This document shows positions 43,316 to 53,100 of a stretch of DNA of 64,000 bases, piece by piece. The notes below the pieces were generated by a model, which saw only the letters and a program-made list of their open reading frames with translations, did no database searches and was not told the DNA's origin. The stretch covers positions 62,001-126,000 of the forward strand of contig JAVVQG010000010.1 in assembly GCA_036655355.1 (NCBI GenBank), written 5' to 3'. This stretch comes from JAUNSR01 sp036655355 (GTDB lineage: Bacteria; Bacteroidota; Bacteroidia; Bacteroidales; JAUNSR01). Each line of letters starts with the position of its first letter. Position 1 is the first letter of the stretch. A program made the translations under genes and the position numbers.

Positions 43316-44965
43316 TTATTTAATGATTACCTTTTTTGTTTTATTTCCTACGCGTACGATTACCATCTGCGGTACATCGATGCCGTCGATCTCTGTTACA
43401 TGAGCGTTGGCGATTCGCGTTGTGATCTTTTGTCCCATAACGGAATAAACCTCGATTTTTTCTCCTGCAGGAGCTGAAACCATCAGTTTGCCATTCTGTA
43501 CATAGATGCTGTGTTTCTCCGTATTCACGGTTCCGATACCGCTGATAATCTGAATATCCGCTTCTGAACGCGGTACGATCTGCTGAGTGCTCTTATAGTT
43601 GATCACTACGCCGATAAGATTTACCGGAACGGTCGGGATCGGTTTTCCGATGTAATCCACATCCGGATATTGTGTGCGAAGTACCGGGTTGGTAGCTCCG
43701 TTCAGATTGTATGATTTGGATATGACAAAATTGCCTGTTCCTCCGATTGTTACCTCAGATAGCTTCACTAACTGAGCGGGGTATTTAGAAAGCTCATCCA
43801 ATTTTATCGCTACCGGAGTCACAACGTTTCCGGTTGACGTTGGTGCACTTCCCGGTAATTCCGGTTCCAGTTCCAACATCTCATTATACACCGTCAATTC
43901 GCCGCAAATTCCGGTAATACCATCGCCCTCTTTATACGTGATGCCCAAAGTGGAATCATCGTCATACACTACGATCGCACCCGTAGCATCTTGAATGTGC
44001 ATTGTGACTTTGCCATTGTTTACCGATACCATTGTAACAACAGCTTCGCCGGTTACTCTGTATACATTTCCAGCCGTGCCTGCTCTCAGTCCGGCGATGT
44101 TCGGTACGTCGGTGATTACTCCTTTGGTATAAGTTTCTGATGCGATTTCACTTGGGGCGAGTCCATCTTTATAAGCGATAGCCTTCACCGTAGTGGTTTC
44201 TGTGATTTGGAAAGGTGCCGTATAGAGCGTTCCCACAGTAGTGGATGGGTCTGTTCCGTCAACCGTATATCGAATGGTTGCACCCAACGTACCGGAAGCG
44301 ATGGTGATCGTCATCGATTCATAGAATGTGTCGTCTGAAGGTAAGATCGGTTCCGCAGTAGTTGTTTCTACCACCGCGGCGGATTCTTCGATGGCAAGGT
44401 TGTCCATAAAGAAACGACGATCGGTATTGGCCAGTGCTTCAAATGTAATCGGAGTGGGTTCTGCGATCGCGGTGAACGTTTCAGAATAGTTAACCATATC
44501 GCTTGCTTCTACCGGAAAACCAAGCTTCTCCTTGTGTGCGATGCTGATTGTCTTGGTTTGGCTTCCGTAGGTAATTTTTACGGCGGATGGCTTTGAAGTG
44601 GAGGTCTGAGCCCAAGCTGTCGCATCGAAAGAGATTTTGATGGCTTTGGCAGTTCCCGTCGCTACCGGATAGGTGGTCATTGAACCGGAAGTACTACCTG
44701 TTGAGAATTTGATCATTCCCCCTGCGGAAGCCAGCGTGGAAGCTTCTTTTATAAATCCAAGAGCAGTGATGTGGTCTGCAGTGAGGTTTGGCATTGTAGA
44801 TCCCGAAGTAGTGGCATCTCCGATTCCGTTCAATGCATCCATCGCATTGACATAAGGCAGCGTGAGTGTCGTAGCTGTCGTTTGTGACTGGCTCTGCAAA
44901 CCGGTTGCTCCGAAAGAGGAAGCGACCATAAACAAAGCGGTTAATGAAAGCGTAAATTTCCTCAT
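43316..44965 (-). CDS. Secreted multidomain protein with chitobiase-like, OB-fold and sorting-domain modules
   Basis: The 549-residue protein has a signal peptide MRKFTLSLTALFMVASSFGA. Residues ~25-195 form a beta-rich module (SLP-like galactose-binding style: TAKAIKISFDATAWAQTSTS). Residues ~205-285 match the chitobiase/beta-hexosaminidase C-terminal domain: GTLGATIRYTVDGTDPSTTV and TTVKAIAYKDGLAPSEIASE. An OB-fold of the DUF5689/YgdR-like type follows (~300-470: VTMHIQDATGAIVVYDDDST). The last ~70 residues (GEKIEVYSVMGQKITTR, KTKKVIIK) resemble a type IX secretion sorting domain. It has no catalytic domain, so it is probably an adhesin-like surface protein. It is a single gene. Confidence 0.82.
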   Translation of the reverse strand: MRKFTLSLTALFMVASSFGATGLQSQSQTTATTLTLPYVNAMDALNGIGDATTSGSTMPNLTADHITALGFIKEASTLASAGGMIKFSTGSTSGSMTTYPVATGTAKAIKISFDATAWAQTSTSKPSAVKITYGSQTKTISIAHKEKLGFPVEASDMVNYSETFTAIAEPTPITFEALANTDRRFFMDNLAIEESAAVVETTTAEPILPSDDTFYESMTITIASGTLGATIRYTVDGTDPSTTVGTLYTAPFQITETTTVKAIAYKDGLAPSEIASETYTKGVITDVPNIAGLRAGTAGNVYRVTGEAVVTMVSVNNGKVTMHIQDATGAIVVYDDDSTLGITYKEGDGITGICGELTVYNEMLELEPELPGSAPTSTGNVVTPVAIKLDELSKYPAQLVKLSEVTIGGTGNFVISKSYNLNGATNPVLRTQYPDVDYIGKPIPTVPVNLIGVVINYKSTQQIVPRSEADIQIISGIGTVNTEKHSIYVQNGKLMVSAPAGEKIEVYSVMGQKITTRIANAHVTEIDGIDVPQMVIVRVGNKTKKVIIK

Positions 44966-45102
44966 GATAAATAATTTAGTAGATTATACAATAGCAAATT
45001 GCTGATAAAAAACGATTTATCCACTAAATTACCTATTTAATTTATGAATTCAAAAATAAAGTAAAATAAACAATATGACAATCTGATGACTTTAACAGGT
45101 AT

Positions 45103-45139
45103 AAAAAAAGCGAACAGAAACGGATGTTCCTGTTCGCTT
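45103..45139 (-). terminator. serS terminator
   Basis: AAGCGAACAG (45108-45117) pairs with CTGTTCGCTT (45130-45139); on the minus strand seven T follow. It lies 58 bp downstream of the serS stop. Confidence 0.88.
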
Positions 45140-45196
45140 AAATAGTATTCCGATTCCCCTGAAATGAGTTCTAACGGGGGAGGGGATTCGTATATT

Positions 45197-46471
45197 TTAG
45201 TCGATGTATTCGAAGCCTGTATAAGGTACCAAAGCTGCCGGTATCTTCACGCGACCGTCCGGCTGTTGATGGTTCTCAAGCAAAGCGGCAACGATGCGCG
45301 GCAAAGCAAGTGCCGAACCGTTCAAGGTGTGTGCCAACTGAGTTTTCTTGTCATCGCCTTTGAAACGGCATTTCAGACGGTTTGCCTGATAACTTTCGAA
45401 GTTAGAAACCGATGAAACTTCCAACCAACGTTTCTGAGCTGCGGAATACACTTCGAAATCGAACGTCAAAGCAGACGTGAAGCTCATGTCTCCACCGCAA
45501 AGACGAAGGATTCTCCAAGGCAATTCCAATTTCTCAACCAACGTCTGTACATACGAAACCATTTCGTCAAGATCCCGGTAAGAGGTATCCGGGTGAGCGA
45601 TGCGTACGATTTCCACTTTGTCAAACTGATGAAGACGGTTCAAACCGCGTACGTCCTTACCGTAAGAACCTGCTTCACGACGGAAACAAGCCGAATACGC
45701 CGTATTCTTGATCGGAAGCTCTTTCTCGCTCAAGATTACATCGCGATAGATATTCGTTACCGGAACTTCGGCTGTCGGGATCAGATACAAATTATCTTCC
45801 GTGCAGTGATACATCTGTCCCTCTTTATCCGGAAGCTGGCCTGTACCGTAACCGGAAGCTTCGTTCACAACATAAGGGGGCTGTACTTCAAGGTAACCGG
45901 CATCGCGGGCATTGTCCAGGAAGAAATTGATAAGGGCACGCTGAAGACGAGCGCCTTTACCTTTATATACAGGGAATCCCGCACCGGTGATCTTAACACC
46001 CAGTTCGAAGTCGATCAGATCGAATTTCTTCGCGATATCCCAGTGTGGAAGGGCATCTTCCATCAAGTGAGGCATCGGACCGCCTGTACGTTCAATCACG
46101 TTATCTTCGGCATGTTTTCCTTCCGGAACCGAAACGTGAGGAAGATTCGGGATCGTATAAAGCAGCTGAGTCATTTCAGATTCAGCATCCTTCATCAATG
46201 ATTCATCTTTTTTGTTCACCTCTTTCAACTCTGCTACGCGAGCCTTAGCCGATTCAGCTTCCTCTTTCTTGCCCTCTTTCATGAACATGCCCACTGATTT
46301 GGACAAAGCATTCACTTCAGCAAGATTTTTGTCAACTTCTGCCTGAGCAGTACGGCGAGTTTTATCCAACTCGATAATTTTCTCGATAACTTCGCGAGCA
46401 TCGAAATGCTTTTTGGCTAATCGGGCGATTACTTCTTCCGGATTCTCCTTAATTACGTTTAGCGTTAGCAT
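45197..46471 (-). CDS. serS: Seryl-tRNA synthetase
   Basis: SerRS charges tRNA-Ser with serine. The 424-residue length is typical. The N-terminal ~110 residues form the long antiparallel coiled coil that grips the tRNA long arm (KTRRTAQAEVDKNLAEVNAL, EEAESAKARVAELKEVNKKD). The class II catalytic core has IPTAEVPVTNIYRD, motif 2 in YSACFRREAGSYGKDVRGLN and motif 3 in NGSALALPRIVAALLENHQQ. It lies downstream of rplU-rpmA on the same strand, a common Bacteroidetes order, but has its own -7 box and a leader hairpin (46493-46521). Confidence 0.98.
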   Translation of the reverse strand: MLTLNVIKENPEEVIARLAKKHFDAREVIEKIIELDKTRRTAQAEVDKNLAEVNALSKSVGMFMKEGKKEEAESAKARVAELKEVNKKDESLMKDAESEMTQLLYTIPNLPHVSVPEGKHAEDNVIERTGGPMPHLMEDALPHWDIAKKFDLIDFELGVKITGAGFPVYKGKGARLQRALINFFLDNARDAGYLEVQPPYVVNEASGYGTGQLPDKEGQMYHCTEDNLYLIPTAEVPVTNIYRDVILSEKELPIKNTAYSACFRREAGSYGKDVRGLNRLHQFDKVEIVRIAHPDTSYRDLDEMVSYVQTLVEKLELPWRILRLCGGDMSFTSALTFDFEVYSAAQKRWLEVSSVSNFESYQANRLKCRFKGDDKKTQLAHTLNGSALALPRIVAALLENHQQPDGRVKIPAALVPYTGFEYID

Positions 46472-46492
46472 AATCTCTATAGGTCTATAACC

Positions 46493-46557
46493 GGCATCGT
46501 TTCCCGGTGGGAGAGATGCCTTGTCATTAGTATTCTTAATTATATCGACAAAGATAA
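46493..46557 (-). promoter_or_regulatory. serS promoter and leader hairpin
   Basis: The minus strand reads TATCTTTG (46550-46557), a TAnnTTTG -7 box, then a leader holding GGCATC (46516-46521) pairing with GATGCC (46493-46498) around a GC-rich loop, ending about 20 nt before the serS ATG. The hairpin could affect translation; no T-box features were seen. Confidence 0.5.
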
Positions 46558-46570
46558 ATAAAAATAGAAA

Positions 46571-46603
46571 CTCCCGTTTTCTACATAGTGTAAAAAACGG
46601 GAG
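46571..46603 (-). terminator. rplU-rpmA terminator
   Basis: CTCCCGTTTT (46571-46580) pairs with AAAACGGGAG (46594-46603). On the minus strand the stem is followed by TTTCTATTTTTATTT. It lies 39 bp after the rpmA stop. Confidence 0.85.
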
Positions 46604-46642
46604 CTCAGTCTCTTTTCTTATCTCGAGGTAAACTCTGAAAGA

Positions 46643-46900
46643 TTAGTTTAGAGGTTCTACAGAAATGTAAGAACGGTTTTCACCTTTTTTGCGGAAAGAC
46701 ACTGTTCCGTCTACAAGAGCGAACAAAGTGTGGTCTTTACCAATACCTACATTTTCACCTGGATGGTGAGTTGTACCTCTCTGGCGTACGATGATGTTAC
46801 CAGCTTTTGCAAACTGTCCACCGAAGATTTTTACGCCTAATCGTTTGCTTTCGGATTCGCGTCCGTTCTTAGAACTACCGACACCTTTTTTGTGAGCCAT
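46643..46900 (-). CDS. rpmA: 50S ribosomal protein L27
   Basis: The 85-residue protein starts MAHKKGVGSSKNGRESESKR, the standard L27 N-terminus that reaches the peptidyl-transferase centre. It has no Firmicutes-type cleaved leader. GQFAKAGNIIVRQRGTTHHP and VGIGKDHTLFALVDG match the family core. It lies 20 bp after rplU and is co-transcribed with it. Confidence 0.99.
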   Translation of the reverse strand: MAHKKGVGSSKNGRESESKRLGVKIFGGQFAKAGNIIVRQRGTTHHPGENVGIGKDHTLFALVDGTVSFRKKGENRSYISVEPLN

Positions 46901-46920
46901 TTTCTTCTAAAATTTAATGA

Positions 46921-47238
46921 TTAAGCTACTACTTCTTTAATTAACACCTGAGTAAACTGCTGGCGGTGGCCATTGCGTTTTCTGTAACCTTTTCTACGTT
47001 TTTTGTGGAAAACGATTACTTTCTCACCTTTGATGATAGGAGCGATAACTTCGCATACTACCTTCGCGCCTTCAACAACTGGAGCACCAACTGTTACAAC
47101 GCCATCTTTGTCTGCAAGAAGAACTTTGTCGAATACTACTTCAGCACCGTTAGTTGCTTCTGCGATGTGGTGAACATACAGTTTTTTTCCAGCTTCCGCT
47201 TTGAACTGCTGTCCCTGAATCTCAACGATTACGTACAT
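46921..47238 (-). CDS. rplU: 50S ribosomal protein L21
   Basis: The 105-residue protein starts MYVIVEIQGQQFKAEAGKKL and ends with the basic KKRRKGYRKRNGHRQQFTQV region of L21, which binds 23S rRNA. It is first in the rplU-rpmA operon. Its promoter is at 47334-47364 and the leader is about 90 nt. The leader contains a short CCGC/GCGG hairpin and, just before the ATG, a near-palindrome (CTGTATAATAATTATAACAG). These could be autoregulatory sites, although I cannot show this. Confidence 0.99.
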   Translation of the reverse strand: MYVIVEIQGQQFKAEAGKKLYVHHIAEATNGAEVVFDKVLLADKDGVVTVGAPVVEGAKVVCEVIAPIIKGEKVIVFHKKRRKGYRKRNGHRQQFTQVLIKEVVA

Positions 47239-47333
47239 CTGTTATAATTATTATACAGGTTATCTCCGCAAGGCGGGTTTTTTCTCAGCTTTGTTTAAGC
47301 CACCTCTTTTTTGCCTTTATCGGAATCAGTGTG

Positions 47334-47364
47334 CAAAAGTATATCTTTTTGTGCTATTGGACAA
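47334..47364 (-). promoter_or_regulatory. Promoter of rplU-rpmA
   Basis: On the minus strand a -33 TTG (47362-47364), a 20-nt gap, and the -7 box TACTTTTG (47334-47341) fit the Bacteroidetes consensus. Confidence 0.7.
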
Positions 47365-47452
47365 TAGTTTAAAGCAATAAAATTGAAGATACACCTCAAA
47401 AAAACAAAAATCCGGTTACCCTTTTCAATGTATTTATTTCACCAACTCAAGG

Positions 47453-47920
47453 TTAAAGGCATTCGGGAATAATTTTCCATCTCATTCGCAATCTTCCCTC
47501 CTCGAAGTCGGAAGAGAGGATCTTAAAGAAGCCGATCTCAGAAGTATTTTCCACATGACTGCCGATGCAGGCACAGATGTCGTAGTCGCCGATTCTGACG
47601 ATGCGCAACGTTTCGCTTGCATCTTCGGGCAATTTGCTCAAATCCACCCCTTCGGGCAACTGTTCCCGGCTGACGAGTTCGGAGGTAACCGCCAGATTAC
47701 GTCTGATCTGTTCGTTCACACGTGCTTCCACCTCTTTTAATTGATCTTCCGTCGGGGCTTCCGTGAGGATATAGTCGCATTTACTTTTTTTCCTTTCGAT
47801 GTGGGCATTTCGCGAACGTTCACATCCGAACATCCGCACCATGGTTTGATTGAGCAGGTGCTCGGCTGTATGCGATGGTTCGAAATAATCTTTTTTGGGT
47901 TGGTTGATAATGTTTTCCAT
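47453..47920 (-). CDS. AlaX-like alanyl/threonyl-tRNA editing-domain protein
   Basis: The 155-residue protein starts MENIINQPKKDYFEP. The frame extends 11 codons further upstream, but that would run into the gene before it. It consists only of the second additional (editing) domain of class II synthetases: zinc ligands HxxxH in HTAEHLLNQ (His17, His21) and CxxxH in CIGSH (Cys118, His122). Such stand-alone proteins hydrolyse mischarged tRNA (Ser- or Gly-tRNA-Ala in AlaX) in trans. Which tRNA this one edits cannot be told; the body is diverged from classical AlaX. Confidence 0.85.
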   Translation of the reverse strand: MENIINQPKKDYFEPSHTAEHLLNQTMVRMFGCERSRNAHIERKKSKCDYILTEAPTEDQLKEVEARVNEQIRRNLAVTSELVSREQLPEGVDLSKLPEDASETLRIVRIGDYDICACIGSHVENTSEIGFFKILSSDFEEGRLRMRWKIIPECL

Positions 47921-47936
47921 AAAGAAATTAACTGAT

Positions 47937-48197
47937 TTATACTCCAAGCACAATGCTTGCGTCGATATTTAATTTTCCCATTTCGAGCATTCTCAATTTA
48001 ATTACTTCAATTAAAGAAGGGGTGTAAATCGGATAATACTCTTCCTCATATTCTTCAATTAATGAGGTTGATAGGTCAGGTTCGATCAGATAACGGTCGT
48101 TTTTGGGAATACAATCCTGCACCAATGGACAAAGTTCTTCTATCCGCTCCATGGTTGCATCGGATTCTATCTTCGTTTTAATCTTACTCAGAATCAA
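47937..48197 (-). CDS. Small acidic protein, family not recognised
   Basis: The 86-residue protein is cytoplasmic in character, with no signal peptide or helix long enough for a membrane. It is acidic in the middle (SLIEEYEEEYYPIYTPS) and ends IKLRMLEMGKLNIDASIVLG. ATG 48197 gives the full length; the Met at residue 16 (SDATMERIEELCPL) is an alternative. It lies 16 bp upstream of the AlaX-like start on the same strand, so co-transcription is likely. No function is inferred. Confidence 0.6.
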   Translation of the reverse strand: MILSKIKTKIESDATMERIEELCPLVQDCIPKNDRYLIEPDLSTSLIEEYEEEYYPIYTPSLIEVIKLRMLEMGKLNIDASIVLGV

Positions 48198-48207
48198 AAA
48201 TAATAAA

Positions 48208-48250
48208 ACACTTCTATATTCCAGAACAATGTCTTGGAATATAGAAGTGT
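48208..48250 (-). terminator. Terminator downstream of the PH-like membrane protein gene
   Basis: A perfect 15-bp inverted repeat ACACTTCTATATTCC (48208-48222) / GGAATATAGAAGTGT (48236-48250). On the minus strand TTTATTATTTTTG follows. It separates the 48280 gene from the 47937 gene. Confidence 0.82.
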
Positions 48251-48279
48251 CTTGGTGTGAAATTGAATTCCTGAAGATC

Positions 48280-48687
48280 CTAAACGGCGATCTTTTCCGG
48301 TATGCTTTTTTCCAGCAAATGAAGCAGGCTCTTCAGATCGGTATCATTGATGGTAGTCCACGAGCGATAACCGTTCTTTAGGTAACGGATGGTCAAGCTC
48401 TTCACATCCCCCGAATGCTTACGGGCAACGTCGACTTGGAGGATTGAGCCGAGCGGAATCTCTTTTTTCAAACAAACCGCATCCCAGCAGCCGTTCTGAA
48501 CGACGATTTTTTCATGATCTATCCGATAACGGCGATTTAGAAAATAGTACAAAACCAGCGTGGGGATGATATTGAACAGAAGGAGGTAATTCTGATGCAG
48601 GAAAACATAAATAAGCATACCGATACTAAATAGTATTACCAATATATTGACGTAATACATCTCGCGAGAGGTTCTAAGTTGTTTCAT
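48280..48687 (-). CDS. Small membrane protein with PH-like domain
   Basis: In this 135-residue protein, residues ~12-48 form two closely spaced membrane helices (YYVNILVILFSIGMLIYVFL, LLLFNIIPTLVLYYFL). They are followed by a cytoplasmic bacterial PH-like beta domain (YRIDHEKIVVQNGCWDAVCL, IPLGSILQVDV, SLTIRYLKNGYRSWTTIND) and a final helix. This arrangement is common in Bacteroidetes small membrane proteins of unknown role. It lies just downstream of the 59-residue membrane peptide gene on the same strand. Confidence 0.72.
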   Translation of the reverse strand: MKQLRTSREMYYVNILVILFSIGMLIYVFLHQNYLLLFNIIPTLVLYYFLNRRYRIDHEKIVVQNGCWDAVCLKKEIPLGSILQVDVARKHSGDVKSLTIRYLKNGYRSWTTINDTDLKSLLHLLEKSIPEKIAV

Positions 48688-48711
48688 AATGACTCATTTT
48701 TAAGATCTGTC

Positions 48712-48891
48712 TTACCATTTGTCTTTCCATCGCAGCAAGATTCCCACTAAGATCATCAATATTCCTCCAATAAAAAGAAGCAATCCATCGATACCCACCA
48801 AGCCGTCTGAGGAGGTGAAATAGAGGATGAACAAAAAGAGAATAAGAAGAATACCGACGAAGATAAAAAGGTTGCTGTGAATTTTATACAT
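48712..48891 (-). CDS. Small two-helix membrane protein, 59 residues
   Basis: ATG 48891 gives a protein starting MYKIHSNLFIFVGILLILFL. A longer frame to 48981 adds a 30-residue stretch without membrane character and seems unlikely. There are two hydrophobic helices (~8-27 and ~35-53) joined by SSDGLVGIDG, and the end is basic (RWKDKW). It is 24 bp upstream of the PH-like gene and probably co-transcribed. Similar short membrane proteins are common in Bacteroidales; I know of no function. Confidence 0.62.
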   Translation of the reverse strand: MYKIHSNLFIFVGILLILFLFILYFTSSDGLVGIDGLLLFIGGILMILVGILLRWKDKW

Positions 48892-49061
48892 GATATATGA
48901 TTTCGTAAAACAGGATCGATGAATTTGATGAAGATAAAAAATATCATTGAAATCACATCCCTGTTTAGGAGAATTATTCACAATGAGGGGGTTAATTGCC
49001 GTGGGGATTTCTCGAAAGAATCCAACAGAACGGGTGAATTCTTAAACGCAAGTTAATATTT

Positions 49062-49107
49062 AATAAACATTAAAATTATCATTATATTGATATTTTTAAT
49101 GTTTATT
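49062..49107. promoter_or_regulatory. 14-bp inverted repeat upstream of the efflux operon
   Basis: AATAAACATTAAAA (49062-49075) and TTTTAATGTTTATT (49094-49107) are perfect inverted repeats with an 18-bp AT-rich centre, about 135 bp before the first gene of the efflux operon. It could be an operator for a repressor (none is encoded in the window) or a hairpin in the leader. No clear TAnnTTTG promoter was found in 48982-49240. Confidence 0.45.
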
Positions 49108-49240
49108 TGTTGGAGTATCGTGAGACTAACCAACTTACATACATCAAAATAGAGAATACCGAAAGTGAATAAAAGGGGTTGAATAAATCACATTACCCGG
49201 AATCACGTTTACAGAAAAACACCACCAGAAGTCACACGAT

Positions 49241-50134
49241 ATGAGTATCATCATTAAAGGAGTAAATAAAGTCTACCCCAACGGAAATCACGCTTTGAAA
49301 GATGTCAACCTTGAAATCTTGCCCGGTATGTTCGGATTACTCGGTCCCAACGGAGCCGGTAAATCCACGCTGATCCGTATTCTTGTCGCATTGATGGAAC
49401 CCACCTCGGGCAGTATTGAGATGTATGGATACGATCTGCTCAAGCAAAGAGAGGAGGCACGTCGGATCATCGGCTACCTGCCGCAGGATTTTCGTTTTTT
49501 CGCAGGGTATAAAACCTGGGAATTTCTGGATTATGCGGCCTCTCTTTCGGGAATCACCAAACGGAGTGAACGAAAAGAGCGAGTGGATAAGATGCTTGAT
49601 TCGGTGGGGCTTTTCGAAGTACGAGACCGTGCGGCGAACAAATTGTCCGGTGGAATGAAAAGACGTCTCGGGATTGCCCAGGCGCTCATCCATCAGCCTA
49701 AACTGATTATCGTGGACGAACCCACCACGGGCCTCGACCCCGAAGAGCGTATCCGGTTCAGAAACCTACTCTCACAAGCCACCGAAGATGATGTAACGAT
49801 CATTCTCTCCACGCACATTGTGGGAGATATCTCAAGCTCCTGTAACCAGATGGCCCTACTTAATAAAGGACAACTCTCCTTCATCGGTTCTCCTCAGGAG
49901 ATTACCAAACAAGCGAAAGGGAAAGTGTGGCGAGCCCGAATCCGCGAAGAGCAGTTTCAGGATCTCAATGAACGGTTTCCCATCACTTCTACCATTCCCA
50001 TTGCGGGAGGGTGGGACGTCCAGATCGTTTCGCAGAACAAACCGTGTCCCGAAGCAGAGCTATACGATCCGAATCTAGAGCACGCCTATGTTTATTATAT
50101 GGAAAACAACCTTGACCTATGGCGCAATGCCTAA
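49241..50134 (+). CDS. ABC transporter ATP-binding protein
   Basis: The 297-residue ABC-2-type ATPase has Walker A GPNGAGKST (35-43), the Q-loop region GYLPQDF, signature LSGGMK (135-140), Walker B LIIVDE (155-160) and STHIVGDISSSC in the H-loop. It energises the ABC-2 permease encoded 21 bp downstream. The closest relative in the window is the ATPase half of the RND-ABC fusion at the other end of the operon; both share MFGLLGPNGAGKST, RIRFRNLL and EDISSSCNQ/GDISSSCNQ. The two ATPases are clearly paralogous and may pair as a heterodimer (inference). It is the first gene of the operon. Confidence 0.96.
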   Translation: MSIIIKGVNKVYPNGNHALKDVNLEILPGMFGLLGPNGAGKSTLIRILVALMEPTSGSIEMYGYDLLKQREEARRIIGYLPQDFRFFAGYKTWEFLDYAASLSGITKRSERKERVDKMLDSVGLFEVRDRAANKLSGGMKRRLGIAQALIHQPKLIIVDEPTTGLDPEERIRFRNLLSQATEDDVTIILSTHIVGDISSSCNQMALLNKGQLSFIGSPQEITKQAKGKVWRARIREEQFQDLNERFPITSTIPIAGGWDVQIVSQNKPCPEAELYDPNLEHAYVYYMENNLDLWRNA

Positions 50135-50155
50135 CGGTACACAGAAACACACACA

Positions 50156-53100
50156 ATGAGCTTATTTACAACCATCAATTCCGTAGCCAGATACGAGCGT
50201 AAACTTCTCTTCAGGAGTTGGTTCTTTCGGATTTTCGCGATACTCTCCCTGGTGCCGATCTGTTTTTTCAACTGGATTTTCCTGAAGGAATCCCCCGAGT
50301 GGACGCTCCGTGCCATCCCCTCCAACATCCCTTATATGAACCTGCTTTTTCTGAATGTGGGACAGGCCATCATTGCGATTTTCCTGGCATCCGACTTCAT
50401 TAAAAGGGATAAGAAACTAGATACCTCGGAGGTGTTCTTCGTCAAGCCGATGAGTAACGTGGCGTATGTAATAGGGAAGACGTGGGGAACGCTCCAGATG
50501 TTCTTGGGCCTAAACCTCGTTGCGTTGGCGATCGGGTTGGTGATGAACAGCTTGATCGATGAGGCTTGGATTGATTGGAGTGCATCTGTTTTCTATTTCT
50601 TCGTCATCTCTGTACCTACCCTTGTTTTTATCATCGGACTCTCTTACTTCATGATGACATTGCTCAAAAATCAAGGCATCACGTTTGTCCTGTTATTGGG
50701 TTATATCGCCTTCACCTTGTTTTATGTGAAGGAAAAGTGCTATTACCTGTTCGATTATATCGGGTATAATCTTCCGTTGATGAAATCAGACGTTGTGGGA
50801 TTCACCAATCTGCATCAGATCTTAATGCTTCGGGGGATGTATCTCTTGCTCGGGCTGGGACTGATCGGACTGACCATCTTTAAGTTGGAACGATTACCCA
50901 ATACCCGTCGCGGCAAACACATCTCGCTGTTGGTTACGCTACTTCTTCTCGGGTCTGGCTTCAGCACGATGTATTTCTATATTTCCGGATACAATCAGGT
51001 GGAGGATGACCGTGAAAACTTCCTGACCCTCAACAATAACTATGCGCGTGGAGCCGTAATCCGACCTTTGCATTATGATATTTCCCTGACACAACACCCT
51101 GATTCCGTTTCCTCTACCCTCATTTTCAAAGGAGTGGCATTGCAAAACACGAAAGAACTGATTTTCACCCTTAACCCGGGATTGAAATTGCGGAATTTGA
51201 AACTGGATAACAGGCAGGTGCCGTATCGTCGTGAAGCGCAGATTATTTGCATCGAGCCTGAAAAAGAGATTGCCGCAGGGGATACCCTACAGTTGTCATT
51301 CGATTACGGCGGAACGATCAACCGACACTTCTGTTACCTCGATATTGAAGCAGAGGAGTTTAATAAGACTCAGAATGTCATGATGTTCAATGTCGACAAA
51401 CAATATGCCTTTGTCACCCCCCGCTTCCTGATGTTGATACCCGAATGTTATTGGTATCCGCGTCCGGGTACCTCGTACAGCGCCGAGCATCCCGATTGGC
51501 AGCAATCCTTCTTTGCCGACTATTCACTCTCCGTGAAACCGTTGGCGGGACTTACTCCCGTTTCGCAGGGAAGTTGTGAAACAGACAGTGTGACGAATAC
51601 ATGGCGTTTCAACAGCTCCGTACCGATGATTGCGACATCTTTGGTGATTGGCGATTATGAGAAAAAATCGCTTGTAGTGGATTCTGTCAGCTACGAACGA
51701 TGGCACTTCAGGGGACACGATTTTATCACCCAATCGCTTGATTCTATCCGCGATACGATTCCGGCACTCATCACCGCTGCGAAGGATATGTTTGAGAGTA
51801 GCCGCCGATTGAAATACCCCTTCTCCCGCTTAGCGGCCGTTGAGGTGCCGGCGCAGTTCGCTCATTACGAACGCCTTTGGAGCATGGCTCAGGAGTGTAT
51901 TCAGCCGGAACTGATCTTTATCAAGGAAAGAGCATACAATTTTAGTCCGGTTGTATTATCACAGCAATTGCAACAGCGCATGAAATGGCGCAAATATGAC
52001 CGTAGGCAACGTACCGATCTCGAAATAAAGGTGGAGGTGCTTGAAATTGCAATCAGGCAGTTCACCTTCTCGACCGGAGGATTCAACTTCAATAGCCAGA
52101 TGGGAGGAAAAGCGGAACTCACACAGAAAAACAACCCCTACTATATCTTCCCTCAGCTATTCAATTTCCGGGTTAACATCTACTCGGACGAATGGGCGTT
52201 TGCAAACCGGTTACTCGAGTTATACATCGTACCCAACTCCTCGGAGGATTGGATTCGCAATTACAACGGAATTTCCAACCAGGAGAAAGTCAACTTGTTT
52301 TTGCGCCAGAACTCTTTCCGCCAATTACTCGATGATCCGAACATGCTCAAATTGCGCAATGATTTGATCGCCCTGAAGGCGGACGAACTCTTCAGAAGAG
52401 GAGAGCGTATGGTTACGCGAAACGATTTCCAAGATTACCTCTACCGGTTTATCGAATCACACAGTTTCAGAAATGTCAGCTTCAATACGCTGATCGACTC
52501 CTTAAGTTTGTTGACGGAGGTGCCTTTTGAGGAATTCCTACCTGTATGGATGGACTCGGTCTCGGTACCGGTTTTTGAGATAGAGCAGCCTCAGACCGTA
52601 TTGGTGCGCGAAAAGAGTCGCGAAAAATATGAAACGACGGTTCGTATCCGCAATACCTCCAAGCACAAAGGGCTCTTATTGTATAAAGTCGTTGCACAAC
52701 AAAACGAATTCAAAGATCAATATGTGTTCGTCGAGGGGGAGGAGTGCATCGATTGGGTGGTTCATACCGAAACGGCGCCTAACCGATACGAATTCAATAC
52801 GCTCATTTCGGCCAATATTCCTTCGAAGTTCAATTTCGGAAGCGGTAGGGTAGAGACGGTTACCAACCGTTTGTTGCGTGAAGAGAGTTCCTATCCGGCT
52901 CCTTACGAATCGATAAATGAAAATGAAATCATCGTAGACGATGAAGACCCCGGCTTCAGTGTGACGGAAGACAAACGTACCGGTTTATTACCCCGGTTGA
53001 TGACAAAACCCAAAGATGAATCCACTCGATTCTCCGGATTAAATTGGTGGCGTACCCCCGTGAACTGGATCATTACCACCAACAGTCATTATTACGGGAA

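Noticed and set aside
48892..48981. N-terminal extension of the 59-residue membrane protein
   Set aside because: The extra 30 residues have no membrane or signal character and start far from a suitable leader; ATG 48891 gives a cleaner two-helix protein.
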